The notes beneath the pieces were generated by a model. It had not been told where the DNA came from and searched no databases. It saw nothing but the letters and a program-made list of their open reading frames with translations. The position numbers and the translations under genes were made by a program. A stretch of DNA of 45,825 nucleotides from SXZD01 sp034680345 (GTDB lineage: Bacteria > Pseudomonadota > Gammaproteobacteria > Burkholderiales > Burkholderiaceae_B), in the NCBI GenBank assembly GCA_034680345.1, contig JAXISZ010000014.1:1-45825 (forward strand). The letters run 5' to 3'. Of this stretch, positions 35,431 to 43,145 are shown piece after piece. Position 1 is the stretch's first letter. The number at the start of each line of letters is the position of its first letter.

Positions 35431-37191
35431 TTAAAACCGCATGACTGCGTTCATTAATAACCGTGGATTGTGCCTTGCATCAGGTGATGTGTCTTTACGA
35501 TTAGCACGCGCAACTTGAAAGTCTAAGTAATGTTCCTTAAGCACAGCAAAGCGAACGCCCAATCCAACCGAGCTTAAATCGCGACGAGCAAACGAAACAA
35601 GTGGCGGATTACTTCCATTAAAGTCTGCAACCGCTTTGGTATATGTTATGGCTTTATCCAAAGACGCATAAAATTGTAAACGCCCTATGATTGGTGACAA
35701 TTCGATGCTTGAGTCATAGCGCAGTTCAATTAAAGCACCGATGCCTTTATCCCCCGCAATGCGTGCAGGGTCAAAACCGCGACCAATAAAAGGACCACCA
35801 AAAACAATGGTTTCGCTGGCGGCCAGTTTATCTGGGGTGTATTGACCAACAGCAAAAATTTGCATACTGAATGCATCAGGTAGCTTTTGTGTGCGTAGAA
35901 AAGTGCTGGTCATTTTGGTGAACTGCGGCTCAAAACCAACTGTGCTGGCCAATGGGCTGCCCTTGGGGGTCGGTGAAAACAAACCTGTTCCACGAAATAA
36001 ACTTAAACTCCAATTTTGATTACCATTTAACCACCCATTTGCACTCCAATTAGCGGTTAATTCAACCACTGAACTACGGTCATTAATTAATGCTGTACCA
36101 GCCAGACTGGTGAAATTGCGGTTAACATTTAAACCTGTGTCAATATATACAGAATGTGTGCGAGATCGCAGCAATGGGTAGCGCAAACGTGGAGAAATGA
36201 AATAAGCGTCACTGCGAAGATCTAAGGCTTTACTGGTGCCGTCTGGCAATGCCCGAGAAGCCAGCCCACCAAAAAAACCTTGTAAACCACTGTCGCCAAT
36301 TGCACGACTATAACGAACTTGTGCAGATTGTACTTCTTCTAAACGTTGCCCTGTACCAGTTAAAGAAAAATTTAAAGCCCCATCCACACCGAAGGGTTGG
36401 GCAAATGTGCCATTGTAATTTAATGACACTGGGCCTGTGATATTTGACCCTGAGTTGTTTAAGCTGATGGTATGCAATTGTGGCAAGCTGGCTGTGGACA
36501 GCATTAAATCGGAAGTACCTAACTCAGTGCCCTGCTTTAAAACACCAGAACCACTAACCCCAGGCAAATCATTAATTAACAATAAAACACGTTCTAAACT
36601 GGTCAAATCTAAAGGACGTTTACTGGTTAAGAAAGCGCTTAAATGATGAATTCTTTCATTGATTTTTTCATCTGGCCCTTCTACAAAAATATTTTGTATA
36701 TAGCCTTCAAGTACTTTGATTTTGAATATACCGTGCTTAACCTGTTGTGGAGGAATAAAAACCCGCGTTAAAAAAAATCCTTGCTCTCGGTAACGTTGTT
36801 CTAAAGCGTCTACCACTTTTCGAATAGCATCCAACCCAACTTTTTGTTGTATTAGCGGTGCAAATAAATCGTTAACCTCTTCCGGTTTGTAATATGCCAT
36901 GCCGTCAAATTCAAATCCTTTAACATCAAATTGAATTTCATCCACGGCTTTGGGTAAGGCCGATTTTTCAGGGGCTTGAATACGAAAGTCAAAATTTTGT
37001 ATTTTAGGTAAAGGTACATTAATCCGTTCACGCGATGTATTAATCTGCTGCTCTAGCAATTGCAATTGCTGCTGGCTTAGCGTAGGTTGTTGCGCCACAA
37101 CTGTGAATGGAAAGCAGCACAATCCAATATATTTTAAGCAATTTATATTATTGTTTTTTTTATTATTGAGGTATGCAATAAAATTTTTCAT
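35431..37191 (-). CDS. FhaC/ShlB-type two-partner secretion outer-membrane transporter (TpsB)
   Basis: TpsB proteins are Omp85-superfamily 16-strand barrels that export one large TpsA exoprotein across the outer membrane. The 586-residue protein has an N-terminal hydrophobic export signal ending near VVAQQ (33-35), a Gln-rich stretch, and POTRA sequence at about 84-160 (VKGFEFDGMAYYKPEEVNDL; IFKIKVLEGYIQNI). A second POTRA region (LTSLERVLLLINDLPGVSGSG) precedes alternating barrel strands up to the terminal Phe (NAVMRF), the barrel-assembly signal. The barrel motif VFGGPFIGRGFDPARIAGDKG corresponds to the conserved L6 region. It is the last gene of the operon, 12 bp after the cyclase gene. 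No TpsA gene is in the window. Confidence 0.88.
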   Translation of the reverse strand: MKNFIAYLNNKKNNNINCLKYIGLCCFPFTVVAQQPTLSQQQLQLLEQQINTSRERINVPLPKIQNFDFRIQAPEKSALPKAVDEIQFDVKGFEFDGMAYYKPEEVNDLFAPLIQQKVGLDAIRKVVDALEQRYREQGFFLTRVFIPPQQVKHGIFKIKVLEGYIQNIFVEGPDEKINERIHHLSAFLTSKRPLDLTSLERVLLLINDLPGVSGSGVLKQGTELGTSDLMLSTASLPQLHTISLNNSGSNITGPVSLNYNGTFAQPFGVDGALNFSLTGTGQRLEEVQSAQVRYSRAIGDSGLQGFFGGLASRALPDGTSKALDLRSDAYFISPRLRYPLLRSRTHSVYIDTGLNVNRNFTSLAGTALINDRSSVVELTANWSANGWLNGNQNWSLSLFRGTGLFSPTPKGSPLASTVGFEPQFTKMTSTFLRTQKLPDAFSMQIFAVGQYTPDKLAASETIVFGGPFIGRGFDPARIAGDKGIGALIELRYDSSIELSPIIGRLQFYASLDKAITYTKAVADFNGSNPPLVSFARRDLSSVGLGVRFAVLKEHYLDFQVARANRKDTSPDARHNPRLLMNAVMRF

Positions 37192-37203
37192 AACATCACT
37201 TTT

Positions 37204-39153
37204 TTATTTGTCTTCCATAATCACTAGATTGCTAGTAATGCCTTGTACAACGCGTTCATAATGAAATTGAATTAAGGGGTCCTCAGGGTACTTTTCATGC
37301 AAAATGGTGAATGCCTGCGTGGCATCTGGTGCTTGTTTTTCTAGTAATTGGTAAGCCGCTACATAAGCCTGGTATATGTCAGACTGTGCCTTGCTAATAT
37401 CGACAGGGTGATACAGCCCAACAGGCCTATGCCTGCCTTTTAATACGACGTTACCAATGGGCATAAAATTCAGCGTTGAACAATGTTCAATCACACTTGC
37501 TGTACAACATATGCGTGTGCCAAAATATTTATTAACACCTTCACAACGTGCAGCTGTATTTACAGTGTCACCCAGTGCTGTAAAGTCCATTCGCGAACGT
37601 GAACCAAAGTTTCCAATAACAGCTGAGCCGGTATGCAAACCAATACGCGTGATACCCATCGGTATACCCGCTTGGTTTTGTTTTTGGCGAAAATCTTCTG
37701 CGTAAGCGTCTAATTCTAGAGCGCAACGAATTGCGCGGCTGTGGTGGTCTGCTTGTGCAATTGGCGCGTTAAATATGGCCATAATGGCATCACCAATGAA
37801 TTTATCAATCGTACCTTCATACTGCAAAATAATTTTGCAAGCACCATCTAAATAAGCATTCAGTATGTCTGAAAGTTGTTCAGAGCTTAATTGTTCTGAC
37901 ATGGTGGTAAAACCAGCCACATCGGTAAATAAAAAAGTTAATTCTTTGCGTTCGCCTTGAATACGCAAAGCATCAGGGTTGTCAACCAATTGATCAACCA
38001 CAGCAGGCGCAACATAACGAGAGAACGCACCTTGTACAAATTCACGTTGTTTACGTTCTGCGCTACCAATTAAAATATCCATCATCCATAACGACAAAGC
38101 AAGCGCAAGAGTGGGGGAAATCAAAGGCAGTAAAGGCAGCCCATACATATAACCAAACATAGCACCAAGCCACAATACGATGACTACGCACAAGCCAGCA
38201 CACACATTAAACATAACGCCTTTTTTTACTAAACCAATACCTGTACCTATCAAAGCCATCAATAAAGTGACGCTACAAACCACCAATAAACCGGACCGTT
38301 GTGGTTGGCGTTTTTCAATGAATTGCGCCGCACTGTGCGCCTGAATGAGAATGCCGGGCATCATTGCATCGTCGTTATCATATACGACAGCCAACGGGGT
38401 GCGGTGCCGATCAGTAATGGATAACACAGCACCAACGAACACCAATTTATTTTTAAACCACTCGTCAGGCAGCATGTGTGCAATATGTGCCGGATAAATA
38501 GCAAAAGGTGGGGTATCTGCGTTGGGCTTGGATCGCCAAGCAATTTCGATGGCTTTATTTGTTGTATGTATGTTAAATATTTCTGCTGCTTTACGCGCAA
38601 ATCCTATAGGCATGTTGGGTTCATTTTCACCTGGGAAAATCCAACGAACGCTACCGTCAAATGGATCACTTGCAAGATTAGCCGAAGCTCTTTGTTTTGG
38701 TAATACAAATGAATTAAGGTAATTAAGTTGTTCAATGTTAACAATGTGATCTCTGGTTGTATAACTTACAAATGTGGGCACCTGCATGTTTTGCAAAGTA
38801 TTTTTAAGCAATTCGTCTTTATGCTCTTCAGTGCTTTGATCAAATAAAATATCCACCCCTATGGCTTTGGCACCTTTAGCTTGTATTGTGGTGAGTAAAT
38901 TGGCTAAAAAAGCACGGTCTACTGGTGAGCGATAAGGAAATTGACTTAACGTATCTTCTGTAATGGCTACAATCACAATATCTTGAGATTGCGGCATTGG
39001 GGCTTGTAAGGCCGCAATTCGAATATCGCCAGCGAGATTTTCAAGATGCGCTAAAAAAGACAGCTGGCGTGTGCTTATTATGGCCAGAATGGCAGCACTT
39101 AGCACCACGATAAACGTGGAGATAATGGTTTTGTAAGATTTGGCTGGCATCAT
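37204..39153 (-). CDS. CHASE2-domain class III adenylate cyclase
   Basis: This is a predicted sensor cyclase making cAMP. After an N-terminal membrane helix (10-28), residues 35-285 form a periplasmic CHASE2 domain (AIGVDILFDQS near 98-107; GAVLSITDRHRTPLA). Three closely spaced membrane helices (about 288-308, 315-336, 340-362) lead to a cytoplasmic class III catalytic domain at 405-590. Catalytic residues are present: metal-binding Asp411 (FTDVAGFT) and Asp455 (KFIGDAIMA), Asn532 and Arg536. Lys451 with Thr525 as base-selecting pair fits the class IIIb adenylate cyclase type. It has 649 residues. The ligand of CHASE2 is unknown. It lies 24 bp after the FecR-like gene. Confidence 0.92.
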   Translation of the reverse strand: MMPAKSYKTIISTFIVVLSAAILAIISTRQLSFLAHLENLAGDIRIAALQAPMPQSQDIVIVAITEDTLSQFPYRSPVDRAFLANLLTTIQAKGAKAIGVDILFDQSTEEHKDELLKNTLQNMQVPTFVSYTTRDHIVNIEQLNYLNSFVLPKQRASANLASDPFDGSVRWIFPGENEPNMPIGFARKAAEIFNIHTTNKAIEIAWRSKPNADTPPFAIYPAHIAHMLPDEWFKNKLVFVGAVLSITDRHRTPLAVVYDNDDAMMPGILIQAHSAAQFIEKRQPQRSGLLVVCSVTLLMALIGTGIGLVKKGVMFNVCAGLCVVIVLWLGAMFGYMYGLPLLPLISPTLALALSLWMMDILIGSAERKQREFVQGAFSRYVAPAVVDQLVDNPDALRIQGERKELTFLFTDVAGFTTMSEQLSSEQLSDILNAYLDGACKIILQYEGTIDKFIGDAIMAIFNAPIAQADHHSRAIRCALELDAYAEDFRQKQNQAGIPMGITRIGLHTGSAVIGNFGSRSRMDFTALGDTVNTAARCEGVNKYFGTRICCTASVIEHCSTLNFMPIGNVVLKGRHRPVGLYHPVDISKAQSDIYQAYVAAYQLLEKQAPDATQAFTILHEKYPEDPLIQFHYERVVQGITSNLVIMEDK

Positions 39154-39177
39154 TTTTTATAGCGCCGATTAAATCAA

Positions 39178-39909
39178 TTATTCTGGAGTTATGTCTTGGG
39201 TTTGAGTTAAATCGGCTAATAAACGATCGGCTTGTTGTATACACCCCTTTTCTAGCATCCATGAAGCCAGCACTATTGAGTTATCAATGATTTTAGGAAT
39301 AACATGAATTGCAATAGCGTATTCGGTTTCGTTTTGTCGAATAATAAACACATGCGCGCCTTCAAAGCGCGATAAGCGAGGCACAGCCTGGCGGTCTTGT
39401 GCAATATCCCAAGAAAAATCAGCTCGCCATGACCGGTCAATAGGAAATACAGTAAAGCGCTCAGCGGCTGTGTTTTCTGGTCGCCACCACACAGGCAATT
39501 CTCCCTCAAGTAAGCAACGTGGACCAGGGCGTGTAACATCAATCAGCCAGGGTTCAGGAATTTTTATGGTGTGCGTGCCAGCACGAATCACACCAATTGA
39601 ACTGGTTCTCGCGTCGCGTGTAGTCACCAAGGCAGCCAAGGCTTGTTTGGGGTCTTGGGCGATGGTATTTTTGGGTAACGGCATTCCAGAAAAAGGCCCT
39701 TTGATTTTTGTGCTACGGCCATCTGGGGCAATAACCGTTATGCGTTCACCCTCTTTGAGAGTTAAAATATGTTCGCTGTCAATTTGCATACCGCTTTTTA
39801 AACCAGCACCGCGCGCTTCAAGTACCATTAAATTGACTGGCCAAGCGGTTTGCATAAAACTGATTAGCAGTAGACCAATACTGGTTTTTAGTAAATTGTT
39901 TTTTTTCAT
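39178..39909 (-). CDS. Small exported protein of unknown function, FecR-like beta segment
   Basis: I do not recognise a named family with certainty. The 243-residue protein has a Sec signal peptide (hydrophobic core at about 9-21, MQTAWPVN following). Residues about 40-75 (LTLKEGERITVIAPDGRSTKIKGPFSG) have the short-strand pattern of FecR-type domains, in which a parameter is encoded as a stack of beta strands. Later sequence includes DVTRPGPRCLLEGELPVWWRP. It is the second gene of the operon, its ATG overlapping the CHAT gene stop (ATGA), so its level is probably tied to that of the CHAT protein. It may regulate or scaffold the CHAT protein in the periplasm; that is inference from linkage. 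Confidence 0.6.
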   Translation of the reverse strand: MKKNNLLKTSIGLLLISFMQTAWPVNLMVLEARGAGLKSGMQIDSEHILTLKEGERITVIAPDGRSTKIKGPFSGMPLPKNTIAQDPKQALAALVTTRDARTSSIGVIRAGTHTIKIPEPWLIDVTRPGPRCLLEGELPVWWRPENTAAERFTVFPIDRSWRADFSWDIAQDRQAVPRLSRFEGAHVFIIRQNETEYAIAIHVIPKIIDNSIVLASWMLEKGCIQQADRLLADLTQTQDITPE

Positions 39910-42900
39910 TTAATTGGCACCTGAAAAACAAGTTTTGCATTTGTTTGCTGCACATGTTCTGATGGCGGATTTTCAATCACTAGGCCATCGCCCACAACAA
40001 CAAATGCTGCCCAAAAAAAAGGGTGTGCAGTTTTTTTCTGTTCAATTAAAGTCAATTGTGCTTTGCGTAATGCAGCACTGGCACCGCCTTGAAGTTCAGG
40101 CCCAAGGGTGATAAACATATTAGATAGTAAATTGGCAGTGGCTTCAGAGGGCACTTGCCAATGGCTAACCACCAAATTGCGAGCACCGGCAAAAAAGAAA
40201 GATTCTGCCAGACCTGACAACGCTTCACCCCCAAACTTACCCCCACCACTGGCGGTATTGCAGGCAGATAGCACCACCAAATCAGCATTCAGTTTGAAAG
40301 TGGCTATTTCGCTGGCCTCTAATAAGCCATCATTATTTTTGCTATTGGTTTGCTTGGGGGGTGTTAGCACCAAACCTGGTTCTGTTTGGCACTTTAGTTC
40401 TCCTGGCAATAAACCATGGGTGGCAAAATACAGAATGCGATAGTTCTCAAGACGCTGTGAACGCAATATATTTTCTGAAGCTTGCTCGCGTAAAAAAAGT
40501 GTTGTTTTTTTAGATCCTAAAACATTAGCAATCGTTTTAATTTCGCGTGTTGTTTCGGGTAGTGCAGCCATGCTGCGTAAGGTGTGTGGATGAATAGGAC
40601 CATCGGTGTTGCACATTTTTGCAACTACGTCTAGTGTATTATTTTGATTATTTTTAAAATTTTGGCCATTTAATACGGGATCGCCAAAAGCCAATAAAAA
40701 TTCGCTCGGTTTATTTTTGGAAGATGTGTTACGCAGTTTATAAAACGCTTGAACAGACGGCACATAGGAAATAGCCATGCGTTTTGACAACCAAGCTGCC
40801 TGAGTATACTCGGTTGATTTTTCAAATGATTTATTTGGTTCAGTTATCAAAAGGCCAAACGGTAGATTTGCCAATGGGCCTTGGGCAGCCACAATTAAGT
40901 GATCAACATCATTTAAATAACTTTGCACATTAAGAAACAGTGTTTTGTAGAGCGCGTGAGCGCCGTTTAAATCAAATTCGTTTAAGCCACCATTTTGAAT
41001 TTCCAAACCGCGACGTAGCGCTTTTACGTTATCTTCAATATCGGCCATGCCTTCATTGATTTTGGCAATAAAGTTACCCTGTTTGCGGGTCACTTGAATA
41101 AAAGATTGTTTGCGCCCAACTAAAAAACTTACAATAGCTTCTTTTTCACTCAGGCTATTGCGCACTTGTTCTAGTGCTATGGGTTTTGGGTTGCTTAGTT
41201 GGGTGTATGTCGGAAATTTTTGATTGATTTCGGTTTGTAAGCTATTGTTTTCTTGCTCAAGTCTAAGAATATTAGCCTGTAAACGGGTTTCAACAGTGCT
41301 GCTGCGCTCATCATCAGGTAGGGCTTGTTCAATAGCTAATTCAGCTTTGGCGCTATCATAATTGCGTTGTGTGGTTTGAGTTTTTTCAATTAAAGTAGCA
41401 ATTGTCGGATCTTGATTGACCAACCGAGCTTGCGCTTTGGCGATAGTTTTATCAACAATCGGGGAGCGTATGTTTTGAAAAGCTTCAAAGGCTTCATCAT
41501 ACAATGCTTGTTCAGTAATTTTGTCTGTGATTGTTGCAATGTATTCAACAATAGCCTGCGCAAACGGGATCAGCTGATCTGGCGTGAAGGTATCAGCACC
41601 TAAATTTAAACCGTTAGCCAGTTCAAACGCTTCACGGTAGGCAAGAATGGCAGCGCTGTTTAGCCCTTCACTTTGGTAGGCTCGGCCCAGCGCAGTCAGT
41701 AGTAAAACGCTACCTACACCATCACCAAAACTTTGACGGCGTAATGTAAGCGCTGAATTAAAATAAGTTTCAGCCGCTGATAGTCGCCCTTGAGCAATAC
41801 TGATTTCTCCCAATGTTTGCATGATGTCGGCTCGCCACCAGTTAGGTAATCCTTCGCTTTGAGTTAACAATAAAAGGGCTTCGCTGGCAGCAGCGCTGGC
41901 CGCAGTAATGCTGTCATTTCGTAATGACATTATCGCTTCAAAGTTAAGTGAAAGAATTAATTCACCTTTTTCAGCCAAGTTGGTTGTAGAGTTTGTTTGA
42001 TTTAAACCGTTTAGATTGATGGCGCTGTTAGAAATTTTGCGCCAAGTGGCGGTGGCTTGTTTGGCAAATTGCAAGGCGTTTTCCATATCGCCACGGTTGG
42101 CAGCTTCAATGCCTTGGTAATAGGCTAAGCGGGCACGGTCAGCCTCAAAAGGCGATTTTTGTAAAATATTTTCAGCGCGCCGCAGCAAGGCCTGAGCTTC
42201 ATTGGTTTTGTCTTGATTGCTAGCGTTTAAAGCCAAATCAAGTAAAGTGTGAGCTATTGCTAGGTCTTCAGCGGGTAAAAATTTTGTTTGTAGCCCCAAT
42301 GCCCTGCGAAACAATGTTTCAGCAATTGCAAAATTAAAATTGTTATTAGCGCTACGCCCGTCGCGAAGAAGTAGGCGAAATTCTTCCAGGTCAGAAGCTG
42401 AAACCAACACAACCGGACCGTTCCATAATTGGTTGAGTTGTTCTTTAAATGTGAATTTTTCAGCAACACTTGCACTCACCCCAAAAAATTTAAGTAACAG
42501 ACCTGCTGTGCTCGGTGGGGCTTCAGCCAGGCTAAGTATGTCGTTTTTGATTGTGATCATAATCACCTGTTGCCAACCAGCATTTTTAAGCTGACAAGGT
42601 AAAATGGCCACCGGATTTTGATCATCAGTTGAAAGCCAGTGTGCTGTATTGCAGATAGCACGGGTGTTTAGTGTGTTAAAAAGGGGGGTATTTTTAAACA
42701 GGGCAAACAATAGCTGCTGTTGATTTTCACTTTTATCTGTTTTGTTCAAGGGTTGTACCTTAAAGTAAGAAATACCATTGCTTACAAAGTGTTGATTGCA
42801 ATATAACTTTAGGTCTATGGGGATGCCTGGTATTGCTTTTCGGTCTTCGTGTTCTTGGAGTTGGCAGATTTGCCCTAGCATGTCCTCCCCTAAAAAAATG

Positions 42901-42968
42901 GGTTGTGGATTGGCTATTACATTCAATGACATTAACCAAAATAAACAAAATAGTGGCAACTTACGCAT
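39906..42968 (-). CDS. Exported TPR-like and CHAT caspase-like peptidase protein
   Basis: The product has a signal peptide (MRKLPLFCLFWLMSLNVIA), a long helical repeat region at about 190-590 with TPR-like units (LLDLALNASNQDKTNEAQALL; LGEISIAQGRLSAAETYFNSALTLRR), a coiled-coil stretch, and a C-terminal CHAT domain at about 640-1000. CHAT domains are caspase-fold cysteine peptidases; the catalytic dyad is intact as His851 (FATHG) and Cys903 (LSACNTASGGG). I prefer ATG 42968 (1020 residues) because GAGAAG precedes it; ATG 42980 adds four residues. It heads the four-gene operon. An exported CHAT peptidase is less common than the cytoplasmic ones studied in phage defence. Its substrate is unknown. 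Confidence 0.9.
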   Translation of the reverse strand: MRKLPLFCLFWLMSLNVIANPQPIFLGEDMLGQICQLQEHEDRKAIPGIPIDLKLYCNQHFVSNGISYFKVQPLNKTDKSENQQQLLFALFKNTPLFNTLNTRAICNTAHWLSTDDQNPVAILPCQLKNAGWQQVIMITIKNDILSLAEAPPSTAGLLLKFFGVSASVAEKFTFKEQLNQLWNGPVVLVSASDLEEFRLLLRDGRSANNNFNFAIAETLFRRALGLQTKFLPAEDLAIAHTLLDLALNASNQDKTNEAQALLRRAENILQKSPFEADRARLAYYQGIEAANRGDMENALQFAKQATATWRKISNSAINLNGLNQTNSTTNLAEKGELILSLNFEAIMSLRNDSITAASAAASEALLLLTQSEGLPNWWRADIMQTLGEISIAQGRLSAAETYFNSALTLRRQSFGDGVGSVLLLTALGRAYQSEGLNSAAILAYREAFELANGLNLGADTFTPDQLIPFAQAIVEYIATITDKITEQALYDEAFEAFQNIRSPIVDKTIAKAQARLVNQDPTIATLIEKTQTTQRNYDSAKAELAIEQALPDDERSSTVETRLQANILRLEQENNSLQTEINQKFPTYTQLSNPKPIALEQVRNSLSEKEAIVSFLVGRKQSFIQVTRKQGNFIAKINEGMADIEDNVKALRRGLEIQNGGLNEFDLNGAHALYKTLFLNVQSYLNDVDHLIVAAQGPLANLPFGLLITEPNKSFEKSTEYTQAAWLSKRMAISYVPSVQAFYKLRNTSSKNKPSEFLLAFGDPVLNGQNFKNNQNNTLDVVAKMCNTDGPIHPHTLRSMAALPETTREIKTIANVLGSKKTTLFLREQASENILRSQRLENYRILYFATHGLLPGELKCQTEPGLVLTPPKQTNSKNNDGLLEASEIATFKLNADLVVLSACNTASGGGKFGGEALSGLAESFFFAGARNLVVSHWQVPSEATANLLSNMFITLGPELQGGASAALRKAQLTLIEQKKTAHPFFWAAFVVVGDGLVIENPPSEHVQQTNAKLVFQVPIK

Positions 42969-43145
42969 GGTGCTTCTCATTTTAAAATCAATTTATGTTC
43001 TATTGTGCCAGGGAAAATTGTATGACTGATAGATTAATTAATAGTTTAAAAGGCAGGCATTTCAATAGGCAATATAAATATTAAAAATAATCTGTCATAA
43101 AAATTTAATATTTATTTAATAAAACCGAAAGTTTCGCTTTCTAAA
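42969..43145. promoter_or_regulatory. AT-rich divergent intergenic region with 12-bp inverted repeat
   Basis: This is the shared upstream region of the CHAT operon (minus) and the 772-residue gene (plus). ATAAATATTAAA at 43074-43085 and its exact reverse complement at 43104-43115 are separated by 18 bp. A smaller inverted repeat, CGAAA-G-TTTCG, lies just before the plus-strand start (43126-43136). The arrangement suits divergent control by one regulator. No convincing promoter hexamers stand out in either direction. Confidence 0.5.

Noticed and set aside
42969..43020. Possible sigma54 promoter (TGGCAC on the minus strand) before the CHAT operon
   Set aside because: The -12 GC element is missing at the required spacing.
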